Assembly: GCA_000715685.1 (NCBI GenBank)
Contig: KL569446.1
Location: 17,962-26,501 of the forward strand
DNA: 8,540 nt
DNA from: Streptomyces lilacinus
GTDB lineage: Bacteria; Actinomycetota; Actinomycetes; Streptomycetales; Streptomycetaceae
Direction of reading: 5' to 3'
Part shown: one piece after another, positions 1 to 5,546 of the stretch
Position numbering within the stretch: the stretch's first letter is position 1
Layout of the letters: each line of letters begins with the position of its first letter
Program-made: the position numbers and the translations under genes
Notes under the pieces: model-generated
The model's input: only the letters and a program-made list of their open reading frames with translations
What the model was told of the DNA's origin: nothing
The model's database searches: none

Positions 1-227
1 AGCAGGCCCAGCCAGTCGACGGTCAGCACGGCGCCGAAGCCGACGATCAGGCAGGCCAGGTGCGCGAAGAGCGCGACGTCGTGGAGGAGGGGGTCCGCCC
101 GCAGGTGGAGGGCCGTCCAGACGGCCGCCGCCCAGACCGCGCACACGCCCGCCGCCGCGACGGCGACCAGCACGGATCTGCTGACCACGGGGGCGGAGGA
201 GGCGGGGGCGGCGGCCGGGACGGTCAC
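1..227 (-). CDS. Membrane protein, N-terminal part (runs off left edge)
   Basis: This is the first 75 codons of a minus-strand gene whose 3' end lies outside the window. The GTG start at 227 is chosen because AGAAGGA (complement of 237-243) lies 9 bases upstream and the reading frame stays open to the edge. A short Ala/Pro-rich N-terminus is followed by two hydrophobic segments at about residues 19-42 and 51-75, so it is an integral membrane protein. Histidines occur at residues 41, 49 and 56, around the first loop and the second helix. I do not recognise the family, and no function can be given from this fragment. It is divergent from the 5'-nucleotidase gene, and the spacer between them carries a DmdR/IdeR-like iron box, so iron-dependent control is possible. 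Confidence 0.75.
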   Translation of the reverse strand, partial: MTVPAAAPASSAPVVSRSVLVAVAAAGVCAVWAAAVWTALHLRADPLLHDVALFAHLACLIVGFGAVLTVDWLGL

Positions 228-319
228 GTGCGGGGGTCCTTCTGTGCGGCGGTACGGGCTGTACGGGCGGGGGCGGAGCGTGGTCGAGCAAGGCCGGCCC
301 CCCACAGGCCGAACGCCAC

Positions 320-359
320 AGGCAAGGCCCCACCCCCAGGGGGAAGGAAAGCCTTGCCT
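320..359. repeat. 9-bp inverted repeat, 22-bp loop
   Basis: AGGCAAGGC at 320-328 is the exact reverse complement of GCCTTGCCT at 351-359. The right arm overlaps the iron box. The left arm matches the first half of an iron box (AGG-NN-AG-N-C) with a degraded second half. It could form a hairpin in a leftward transcript, or be a second, weak repressor half-site. Confidence 0.5.
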
Positions 360-361
360 TA
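343..361. promoter_or_regulatory. DmdR/IdeR/DtxR-type iron box
   Basis: The 19-mer GAAGGAAAGCCTTGCCTTA contains AGG-NN-AG-N-CT-NN-CCT at 345-359, the core dyad of actinobacterial iron boxes (consensus near TTAGGTTAGSCTAACCTAA). By my count 12 of 19 positions match. The outer TTA/TAA arms are only partly kept. In this family an Fe2+-loaded DtxR-like repressor (DmdR in Streptomyces) binds such sites and represses when iron is replete. The site lies just downstream of a candidate minus-strand promoter, so the membrane protein gene is the likelier target. It is about 220 bp from the 5'-nucleotidase start. Confidence 0.5.
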
Positions 362-375
362 GTAAGTTCGCCCTC

Positions 376-405
376 AATAGGCCACAGCCGTCGGTTTCCC
401 GTCAA
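376..405 (-). promoter_or_regulatory. Candidate promoter for the minus-strand membrane protein
   Basis: On the minus strand, TTGACG (405-400) is followed after 18 bases by CCTATT (381-376). The -35 box is good and the -10 box is weak. The predicted start, near 369, would put the iron box at roughly +8 to +26, a position suited to repression. The 5' leader would be about 140 nt. Confidence 0.3.
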
Positions 406-496
406 GCGGCGTGATCCTTTCGTTGCCGGCGATGGAAGGACGGGCGGCCGAGCGGTACCAATTCGTCACCTCAACCCTCCTGCGGGGCTACGCGCG

Positions 497-526
497 TTGA
501 CCGTAGGCTGCCGCCGACCGCATGCT
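497..526 (+). promoter_or_regulatory. Candidate promoter of the 5'-nucleotidase gene
   Basis: TTGACC (497-502) and CATGCT (521-526) are separated by 18 bp, which fits the vegetative HrdB-type consensus. Transcription would begin near 533, giving a leader of about 48 nt that ends in the ribosome site AAAGGGGAA at 569-577. Confidence 0.45.
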
Positions 527-580
527 CCGCCCCGCGCGGAACTGCCCACACCTCGCCCAAGCTTGCACAAAGGGGAACAA

Positions 581-2401
581 ATGCACGCGACGCCGCCAGG
601 GAAGCGTCTCGCCAGACGGCTGACCACCGCCGCAGCCGTACTCGCCGCCACCGCCGGTGTCCTCTCCACCGCCGCCCCCGCCGGGGCGGCGTCCGCCCGT
701 CAGGACAAGGGCCGCGACCACGGCCGCACCGTGGACGTCCAGCTGCTCTCCTTCAACGACCTCCACGGCAACCTCGAGCCGCCGCAGGGCTCCTCCGGCA
801 CGGTGACGGAGACCCAGGCCGACGGCACGAAGAAGGCCATACCCGCGGGCGGCGTCGAGTACCTCGCCACCTCGCTGCGCACCGCCCGCAAGGGCCACGA
901 GTACTCCATCACCGCGGCCGCCGGCGACATGATCGGCGCGAGCCCGCTGATGACCGGCCTCTTCCACGACGAGCCCACGATCGAGGCGCTCAACAAGCTG
1001 AAGCTCGACGTCACCTCCGTCGGCAACCACGAGTTCGACGAGGGCCGCGCCGAGCTGACGCGCATGCAGCGCGGCGGCTGCCACCCGAAGGAGGGCTGCT
1101 TCGAGAAGGGCAAGACCTTCAAGGGCGCCGACTTCCCCTACCTCGCGGCGAACGTCACCGACGAGAAGACCGGCAAGCCCATCCTCAAGCCCTACACGAT
1201 CTGGCAGCACAAGGGCGTCAAGGTCGGCTTCATCGGTGTGACGACGAAGGACACTCCGAACGTCGTCACCGCCGAGGGCGTCAAGGGCCTGAAGTTCGCC
1301 GACGAGGTCGAGACGATCAACAAGTACGCCAAGGAGCTCGACCGCCAGGGCGTGAAGTCGATCGTCGCGCTCATCCACGAGGGCGGCATGCCGGCCTCCG
1401 GCTCGTACAACTACGACTGCGACACGCCGGGCGCCGGCGCCGGCATCTCCGGCCCGATCGTCGACATCGCCAAGAAGGTCACCCCGAAGGTCGACGCCCT
1501 CGTCACCGGCCACACGCACCAGGCCTACGCCTGCACCATCCCCGACCCGTCCGGCGCCCCGCGCACGGTCACGTCGGCGGCCTCCTTCGGCCGGCTCTAC
1601 ACCGACACCACGCTGACGTACGACCGGCGGACGAAGGACATCGTCCGTACGGCGGTGAAGGGCCCCCGCGCCGGCAACCACGTCGTGAACCGCGAGCAGC
1701 CCAAGGCCGCGGACATGACGAAGCTCATCGACCGCTGGAAGGCCCTCGCGGCCCCCATCGCCAACAAGCCCGTCGGCTACATCTCCGCCGACATCAACGG
1801 CCGCGGCTCCGAGGCGTACGAGCAGCCGCTCGGCGACGTCATCACCGACGCCCAGCTCGAGGCCCTGGCCCCGGCGGACAAGGGCGGCGCCCAGATCGCG
1901 TTCATGAACCCCGGCGGCATCCGCTCCGACCTGGCCCACAAGGCCTCGGGCGGCGAGGGCGACGGCGTCGTGACGTACGGCGAGGCGTTCACCGTCCAGC
2001 CGTTCACCAACATGATGCAGATCAAGGACCTCACCGGCGCCCAGGTCGTCGCCGCCCTGCAGCAGCAGGTCAGCGGCCCGAACGAGGCCCAGCCGAAGAT
2101 CCTGCAGGTCAGCAAGGGCCTCACCTACACGCTGGACCTGACCAAGAAGGGCGCCGAGCGCGTGGTGGCGTCGTCGGTGAAGCTGAACGGCGCGCCGATC
2201 GAGGCGGGCAAGACGTACCGCGTCGCGGGGAACGAGTTCCTGATGGGCGGCGGCGACGGCTTCCCGGCGTTCAAGGAGGGCACGAACAAGCGGGTCGGGG
2301 GCTCGGACCTCGACGCGTTCGTGGCGTACCTGACGGCCCACTCGTCGAAGGGCGCGCCGCTGGCGCCGCCGGCGGGCGGCCGGATCACGATCGTGAAGTA
2401 A
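581..2401 (+). CDS. Secreted bifunctional metallophosphatase/5'-nucleotidase (UshA/CpdB family)
   Basis: This 606-residue exported enzyme should remove phosphate from extracellular nucleotides, in the UshA/CpdB family. The ATG at 581 is preferred over an in-frame upstream start at 497 because it follows AAAGGGGAA and begins a clear signal peptide (KRLARR, then a hydrophobic run, likely cleavage near residues 37-39). The N-terminal metal-binding phosphoesterase domain (about 53-345) shows D60-x-H62, GDMIGA 115-120 (D116), GNHEFD 148-153, H266 and GHTH 310-313, so all dinuclear-metal motifs are present. The C-terminal nucleotide-binding domain (about 395-585) has PLGDVITD, NPGGIRSD 443-450, QPFTN 473-477 and GGGDGFPAF 556-564. 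Cys pairs 167/173 and 280/318 may form disulfides, as expected outside the cell. Length is normal and the gene appears intact. It is monocistronic, ending in a strong terminator. The exact substrate (nucleotide, cyclic nucleotide, NAD or UDP-sugar) cannot be told from sequence. Confidence 0.95.
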   Translation: MHATPPGKRLARRLTTAAAVLAATAGVLSTAAPAGAASARQDKGRDHGRTVDVQLLSFNDLHGNLEPPQGSSGTVTETQADGTKKAIPAGGVEYLATSLRTARKGHEYSITAAAGDMIGASPLMTGLFHDEPTIEALNKLKLDVTSVGNHEFDEGRAELTRMQRGGCHPKEGCFEKGKTFKGADFPYLAANVTDEKTGKPILKPYTIWQHKGVKVGFIGVTTKDTPNVVTAEGVKGLKFADEVETINKYAKELDRQGVKSIVALIHEGGMPASGSYNYDCDTPGAGAGISGPIVDIAKKVTPKVDALVTGHTHQAYACTIPDPSGAPRTVTSAASFGRLYTDTTLTYDRRTKDIVRTAVKGPRAGNHVVNREQPKAADMTKLIDRWKALAAPIANKPVGYISADINGRGSEAYEQPLGDVITDAQLEALAPADKGGAQIAFMNPGGIRSDLAHKASGGEGDGVVTYGEAFTVQPFTNMMQIKDLTGAQVVAALQQQVSGPNEAQPKILQVSKGLTYTLDLTKKGAERVVASSVKLNGAPIEAGKTYRVAGNEFLMGGGDGFPAFKEGTNKRVGGSDLDAFVAYLTAHSSKGAPLAPPAGGRITIVK

Positions 2402-2421
2402 GGCTGCTGTGTTTCGGTGAT

Positions 2422-2449
2422 CGGGCCCCGGCTTTCGAGCCGGGGCCCG
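2422..2449. terminator. Strong hairpin terminator between convergent genes
   Basis: CGGGCCCCGGCT (2422-2433) pairs perfectly with AGCCGGGGCCCG (2438-2449) around a TTCG loop, followed by a modest T-containing stretch. It lies 20 bp after the 5'-nucleotidase stop and 23 bp before the end of the convergent YidB-family gene. Being symmetrical, it can serve both strands. Confidence 0.88.
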
Positions 2450-2472
2450 TTCGCATCTTCACACCCACTGCT

Positions 2473-2907
2473 TCACAGCCGCTGCCGGATGAGCTCCTCC
2501 AGGGATCCGCCCTGGGGAACGCTGCCGTCGGGGGTGAGCTTGTCGACGACGTCCGGGATGGCGGTGGCGAGCTGGTCCGCGGCCTGCTCGGGACTGACGC
2601 CGGACTGCTGGGCGACGTTCTCGAGCACCTGGTACGGCAGGGCCTGGGCGACCTCGGGCCCACTGAGCGGCTCGTTCCGCCCGGTCCCCACCCACGACTC
2701 CGTCTTGCCGGCCAACCCACCCTCGTTCAGCTGTTGCAGCAGCCCCTGCAACGGACTCCCGCCACCCTGCCCACCGGGCGCCCCGAGCGCCCCGAGCAGC
2801 GCGGCGAGGACATTGCCGCTCCGGCCCCCTTCACCACCGGCACCACCGCTGCCGCCGCTGCCGCCGCCGAGCAGTGAGCCGAGGAGACTTCCCAGGTCGG
2901 TTGCCAT
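2473..2907 (-). CDS. YidB family protein (DUF937-type)
   Basis: This 144-residue soluble protein resembles the YidB family, whose biochemical role is unknown. The ATG at 2907 follows an AAGGGA site about 9 bases upstream. The N-terminus (residues 1-53) is a Leu/Gly repeat region (LGSLLGSLLGGG, then long Gly/Ser/Ala runs, then LAALLGALG). The family-defining C-terminal half has LSGPEVAQAL (81-90), then VLENVAQQSGVSPEQAADQL (94-113) and IPDVVDKLTPDGSVP (117-131). E. coli YidB is about 130 residues, so the length fits. The glycine-rich segment 15-30 looks expanded. There is no signal peptide or membrane helix. The gene stands alone, divergent from a secreted protein gene and convergent with the 5'-nucleotidase. 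The family call is firm but the function is not known. Confidence 0.88.
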   Translation of the reverse strand: MATDLGSLLGSLLGGGSGGSGGAGGEGGRSGNVLAALLGALGAPGGQGGGSPLQGLLQQLNEGGLAGKTESWVGTGRNEPLSGPEVAQALPYQVLENVAQQSGVSPEQAADQLATAIPDVVDKLTPDGSVPQGGSLEELIRQRL

Positions 2908-2955
2908 TGCGCGTGTTCCCTTCGCTTCTCGTCGACGACGTGCATCCCTACCCGT

Positions 2956-2969
2956 CGGACGCCTGTCCG
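2956..2969. repeat. Short inverted repeat in the divergent spacer
   Basis: CGGAC (2956-2960) and GTCCG (2965-2969) are separated by GCCT. It lies about 50 bp upstream of the YidB-family start, within the spacer 2908-3131. It could be a small operator or a leader hairpin, but in GC-rich DNA a 5-bp arm arises easily by chance. Confidence 0.25.
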
Positions 2970-3131
2970 GGAGGGCGACGAGTATGCGTTCACCCGGTTG
3001 GGTGGGGGGTCGGGGGCGTGGCCGGTTTGCCTCGCACGGCGTTGCCGGGAGCGGAGAGCAGGGACAGGATCACTGTTCGTAACGAGGCAATCGCCAAACG
3101 CCCTGCCCACCACCTCCGACTGGAGACGACC

Positions 3132-3614
3132 GTGATACGCCGAACCGCCCTCCGCGTCCTCACCACCGTCGCCGCAACCGCGGCCCTGGGCCTCAGCCTT
3201 GCGCCGGGCGCCGTCGCGGCAACGGCACCGGCCGCCCCCGCCCGGGCCGCGACCGCGACCGCCCAGGCGGAGGAGAACCCCTTCCGCTGGATGGACCTCG
3301 ACGGCCTGCGCGCCGAGTACCGCTTCATGTGTCCGGCGGGGCACTGCGTCGGCTACTGGTCGCTGGCCCTGACGGACAAGGTGGCGAAGCAGCGCTATGC
3401 GGGCGGCGAGTTCTTCCTCTACGCGCCGGCGAAGGGGGACTTCGGCTTCTTCCTCGACACGGACATCGCGACGCGGACGGTCCGCAAGCCGGGCCAGGTC
3501 CGCATCGTCGACAGCGATTTCACCCGCTCCCACGCCCGCTTCGAGGTCCGCTACGGCAACGTCAACGAGCCGAAGAAGGCCCGGGTCGTCGCGACGGCCA
3601 CGACCTGGATGTAG
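3132..3614 (+). CDS. Small secreted protein of unknown function
   Basis: This protein of 160 residues is exported and not recognised as a named family. The GTG at 3132 is chosen because GGAGA lies about 6 bases upstream and the product begins with a textbook signal peptide: positive VIRR, a hydrophobic core to about residue 28, and probable cleavage after AVAA near 30. An Ala/Pro/Thr-rich linker (31-47) leads to a compact domain from about 48 to 160 with two cysteines (C67 and C72, in MCPAGHC), many aromatics (YRFMC, YWSLAL, GEFFLYAP, FGFFLDTD) and alternating hydrophobic stretches that suggest beta structure. The C-terminus, ending ATATTWM, also looks like a strand. With only one close Cys pair, a small disulfide loop or metal site is possible. 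The next gene starts 38 bp downstream but seems to have its own promoter. Confidence 0.8.
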   Translation: MIRRTALRVLTTVAATAALGLSLAPGAVAATAPAAPARAATATAQAEENPFRWMDLDGLRAEYRFMCPAGHCVGYWSLALTDKVAKQRYAGGEFFLYAPAKGDFGFFLDTDIATRTVRKPGQVRIVDSDFTRSHARFEVRYGNVNEPKKARVVATATTWM

Positions 3615-3640
3615 GCATTTCCGCAGCGCGGCTTCGGTGT

Positions 3641-3646
3641 TACCGT
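3641..3646 (+). promoter_or_regulatory. Candidate -10 box for a leaderless transcript
   Basis: TACCGT fits the TANNNT consensus and ends 6 bases before the ATG at 3653, so transcription would start at or next to the start codon. No Shine-Dalgarno site is visible before that ATG. The matching -35 (TTTCCG, 3618-3623, 17-bp spacing) is weak. Confidence 0.45.
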
Positions 3647-3652
3647 CCCGCC

Positions 3653-4051
3653 ATGTCCAAGATCGAGATCGACGCGGTGACCGCCGAGTTCTTCGGCGCC
3701 TTCGACAACCGGGGCGGCAAGGCCGCCGACGTGGCCCGGATCCGCCGGCTGGTCATACCGGGTGGCGTGATCGTCATGACCGGCCCGAACTTCACGGTCT
3801 ACACCGTGGACGAGTTCATCGAGCCGCGCCAGAAGCTGCTGACGGATGGCCGGTTGGTCGAGTTCTCCGAGTGGGAGACCTCCGAACGGACCGAGATCGT
3901 GGGTGACATCGCGTCGCGCGTCGGCCAGTACCGCAAGGCCGGGATCCTGGACGGCGAACCGTTCGAGGGTGGCGGGACCAAGACCATCCAGTTCGTCCGC
4001 ACCCCGGAGGGCTGGCGTATCGCGGCATTCGCCTGGTACGACCAGCCCTGA
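3653..4051 (+). CDS. NTF2/SnoaL-like fold protein
   Basis: The 132-residue product fits the NTF2-like superfamily, small cone-shaped proteins that include SnoaL cyclases, DUF4440 proteins and many of unknown role. The pattern seen is an N-terminal helix (about 3-30, IDAVTAEFFGAFDNR), then GGVIVMTGPNFTVYTVDEFI with a helix (50-64), then long strands including EIVGDIASRVGQYRKAG (81-97), and a terminal TIQFVRTPEGWRIAAFAWYD (110-129). The strand motif 'F...GWRIA...W.D' is typical of this superfamily. There is no signal peptide, so it is cytoplasmic. The ATG at 3653 lacks a ribosome site and sits just after a -10-like box, suggesting a leaderless mRNA. Its stop is only 11 bp from the stop of the convergent methyltransferase gene. 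The substrate or role cannot be inferred. Confidence 0.8.
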   Translation: MSKIEIDAVTAEFFGAFDNRGGKAADVARIRRLVIPGGVIVMTGPNFTVYTVDEFIEPRQKLLTDGRLVEFSEWETSERTEIVGDIASRVGQYRKAGILDGEPFEGGGTKTIQFVRTPEGWRIAAFAWYDQP

Positions 4052-4062
4052 CCGCGGATCTC

Positions 4063-5166
4063 TCAAGGTCGGGGAATCAACCGCCAGAGTGAGGTGATCT
4101 CGGCGGCACGCGCTGCGTGGAGGGGATCGGCGGTGTTCCGGGCGCGTGGGTGGCGCGGTGTGGTGTCGAGCCGGTCCACGACGCGGAGTCGCGCTGCCTC
4201 GATGGTGGCGAGGAGTTCGTGCCGTGTCCTGAGCCCGAGGTGTTCGGCTAGGTCCGAGAGGACGAGCCACCCCTCGCCGCCGGGCCGGAGGTGGTCGGCG
4301 AGCCCGTTCAGGAAGCCGCGGAGCATGGCCCCGGCCGGGTCGTAGACGCCCTGCTCGAGGGCGGAGGTCGGGCGGGCGGGGAGCCAGGGCGGGTTGCAGA
4401 CGACGAGGTCCGCTCGACCTTCTCCGCCTTCTCGGCCTTCGGGGAAGAGGCCCGTTCCGTCCACGCGAACCCGTTCGCCCAGGCCCAGTCGGTGCAGGTT
4501 CTCGCGGGCGCAGGCCAGGGCGCGGGGGTTGATGTCGGTGGCCACGACCCGCTCGACTCCCCGCTCGGCCAGCACGGCCGCCAGCACGCCGGTACCCGTA
4601 CCGAGGTCGAACGCGGTGCGGCACGCCGGCGGGAGCGGTGCGCGGGCCACGAGATCGACGTACTCCCCTCTGACCGGGGAGAACACGCCGTAGTGGGGGT
4701 GGATCCGCGCACCCAGCGCGGGCACGTCGACTCCCTTTTCCCTCCACTGGTGTGCGCCTATGACGCCCAGTAGCTCTGTGAGAGAGACCGTCAGGCTCTC
4801 GTTCGGCGGGCCGTATGCCTCCGCGCACGCCCGGCGGACGTCGGGGGCCCTGCGCAGGGCGAGGGTGTAGTCGCCCTCCAACTGCACGAGCAGCTTGCCC
4901 AGTACGCGAGCTCGGTGGCCCTGCGCGCGGCGGTGCAGGTGGAACGATGCGGCGGGGTCGCTGCCGGGGCCGGGGCGGGGGCGTTTCCGGTCGACGCGGT
5001 CGATGCGGCGGGCCATCGCCTGCAGCAGCTGGCGAGCGTTGTGGAAGTCGCCCTTCCACAGCAGGGCGGTGCCTTCACAGGCGAGACGGTAGGCGGTATC
5101 GGCCTTCATGCGGTCGTCGGCGACGACGACGCGAGTGTGCTGGGGGTACTGGGGCGTCGTGAACAC
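4063..5166 (-). CDS. Class I SAM-dependent methyltransferase with extra N-terminal domain
   Basis: This 367-residue protein transfers a methyl group from S-adenosylmethionine. The GTG at 5166 follows GAGGAG by 6 bases. Residues about 150-335 form the methyltransferase fold: GVFSPVRGEYVDL (160-172), motif I DLGTGTG (187-193), motif II VVATDINPRAL (207-217) and motif IV DLVVCNPPW (253-261). The NPPW tetrad is shared by N-methyltransferases acting on glutamine, adenine or guanine (PrmC, RlmG/RsmC and DNA enzymes), so a protein, RNA or DNA target is more likely than a small metabolite. Residues about 20-145 form a charged helical domain (KADTAYRLACEGTALLWKGD, LHRRAQGHRARVLGKLL) that may bind the substrate. 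It is not PrmC in the strict sense, because the N-terminal domain and context differ. It has no adjacent release-factor gene. The substrate is unknown. Confidence 0.85.
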   Translation of the reverse strand: MFTTPQYPQHTRVVVADDRMKADTAYRLACEGTALLWKGDFHNARQLLQAMARRIDRVDRKRPRPGPGSDPAASFHLHRRAQGHRARVLGKLLVQLEGDYTLALRRAPDVRRACAEAYGPPNESLTVSLTELLGVIGAHQWREKGVDVPALGARIHPHYGVFSPVRGEYVDLVARAPLPPACRTAFDLGTGTGVLAAVLAERGVERVVATDINPRALACARENLHRLGLGERVRVDGTGLFPEGREGGEGRADLVVCNPPWLPARPTSALEQGVYDPAGAMLRGFLNGLADHLRPGGEGWLVLSDLAEHLGLRTRHELLATIEAARLRVVDRLDTTPRHPRARNTADPLHAARAAEITSLWRLIPRP

Positions 5167-5252
5167 GACGTACTCCTCGTGATCGAACGTGCGGGGTCAG
5201 GCACGAAGAGCACTTCGACGAGGAGCAGGAGGAACGGCCTTGTCGGGTACGG

Positions 5253-5321
5253 CTATTGCGGCTGTCGCTCCCGCGCCGAAGTGCGGGAGGAGACGTCGCC
5301 GAGAACCATGCCGAGTGTCAC
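5253..5321 (-). CDS. Possible 22-residue leader peptide upstream of the methyltransferase
   Basis: On the minus strand a GTG at 5321 is preceded at 6 bases by AAAGGG (5333-5328). It opens 22 codons (MTLGMVLGDVSSRTSARERQ, then PQ) ending at TAG 5253. A GATAAT box at 5356-5351 could start a transcript near 5344, giving a leader that passes this frame before reaching the methyltransferase GTG at 5166. No good -35 accompanies the box. Such a short frame can arise by chance, so this is a weak call. Confidence 0.2.
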   Translation of the reverse strand: MTLGMVLGDVSSRTSARERQPQ

Positions 5322-5384
5322 GGGCTGCCCTTTCGGAGGAGTTGGCATCGATTATCGCGCAGGTGCGGGTTACGGCTGGTGTGT

Positions 5385-5405
5385 GGCTCCGCTTCGCTGC
5401 GCGGG
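5385..5405 (+). repeat. Left arm of 21-bp inverted repeat flanking the hydrolase gene
   Basis: The 21 bases beginning GGCTCCGCTTCGCTGCGC are the exact reverse complement of 6380-6400. The match does not extend further on either side. This arm lies upstream of the hydrolase operator and promoter. Confidence 0.75.
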
Positions 5406-5454
5406 TTGGCGCTGCCTGAAGCGCAGGAGCCCGGCGGCACGGGTGACGCTATAC

Positions 5455-5490
5455 AAGCGTCTTAGACAAACGTCTTGCATAGACGTGCAA
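5455..5490. promoter_or_regulatory. Cluster of overlapping palindromic operators
   Basis: Several dyads overlap within 36 bp. GTCTTAGAC (5459-5467) is a palindrome about one central base. ACGTCT-TGCAT-AGACGT (5470-5486) is a perfect 6-bp inverted repeat. TTGCA-N6-TGCAA (5475-5490) is a second perfect dyad nested in it. CGTCTT also recurs at 5458 and 5471, a 13-bp step. The cluster covers the -35 box and part of the spacer of the hydrolase promoter, so a dimeric repressor of the MarR or TetR kind binding here would block transcription. No regulator gene is adjacent in this window. Confidence 0.65.
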
Positions 5491-5504
5491 CCCCCCGCTA
5501 GAGT
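5475..5504 (+). promoter_or_regulatory. Promoter of the alpha/beta hydrolase gene
   Basis: TTGCAT (5475-5480) and TAGAGT (5499-5504) are 18 bp apart and match HrdB-type -35 and -10 boxes well. The start would be near 5511, with a leader of about 36 nt containing AAGGGGGA at 5533-5540. Confidence 0.65.
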
Positions 5505-5546
5505 CCCTCACGTCAAGCGACACCACCGGACCAAGGGGGATCCGCA

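Larger units (their letters stand above)
228..580. other. Divergent intergenic spacer with regulatory sites
   Basis: This 353-bp spacer separates two divergent genes. It holds an iron-box-like palindrome, a 9-bp inverted repeat and one candidate promoter for each direction, listed separately. An open frame of 100 codons exists at 60-362 plus, but its composition (Arg/Gly/Ala/Pro-rich, overlapping the membrane protein gene) marks it as a shadow. I see no other convincing gene here. Confidence 0.6.
5167..5546. other. Intergenic region with operator cluster, repeat arm and possible leader ORF
   Basis: This 380-bp spacer separates the divergent methyltransferase and hydrolase genes. The right third (5455-5504) is less GC-rich than its surroundings and holds the hydrolase operator and promoter. 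The middle has one arm of a 21-bp inverted repeat (5385-5405) and a GATAAT box for the minus strand (5356-5351). Open frames on the plus strand here lack ribosome sites and have shadow-like composition. A small hairpin CGAAG-AGCA-CTTCG lies at 5204-5217. Confidence 0.55.

Noticed and set aside
461..480. Possible PHO box in ATTCGTCACCTCAACCCTCC upstream of the 5'-nucleotidase
   Set aside because: Phosphate control would make sense for this enzyme, but the repeats do not match the GTTCACC consensus in register.
488..2341. Long minus-strand open frame of 617 codons opposite the 5'-nucleotidase
   Set aside because: It is a high-GC shadow: Arg/Val/Gly/Asp-rich with no domain, while the opposite strand encodes a complete, motif-bearing enzyme.
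2988..2998. GTTCACCCGGT, resembling one PhoP (PHO box) repeat unit
   Set aside because: A functional PHO box needs at least two 11-bp direct repeats; neither adjacent 11-mer matches, so it is probably chance.
2417..3082. Plus-strand 221-codon frame opposite the YidB-family gene
   Set aside because: It is a Ser/Pro-rich shadow that starts inside the terminator hairpin, and the YidB frame on the other strand is clearly real.
3551..5059. Minus-strand frame of 502 codons overlapping the NTF2-like and methyltransferase genes
   Set aside because: It is Arg/Pro-rich low-complexity translation in an alternative frame of the methyltransferase, with no motifs.
5189..5419. Plus-strand frame of 76 codons in the spacer before the hydrolase
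   Set aside because: It has no usable ribosome site, an Arg/Ala-rich translation and one end inside the 21-bp repeat; better explained as noncoding spacer.
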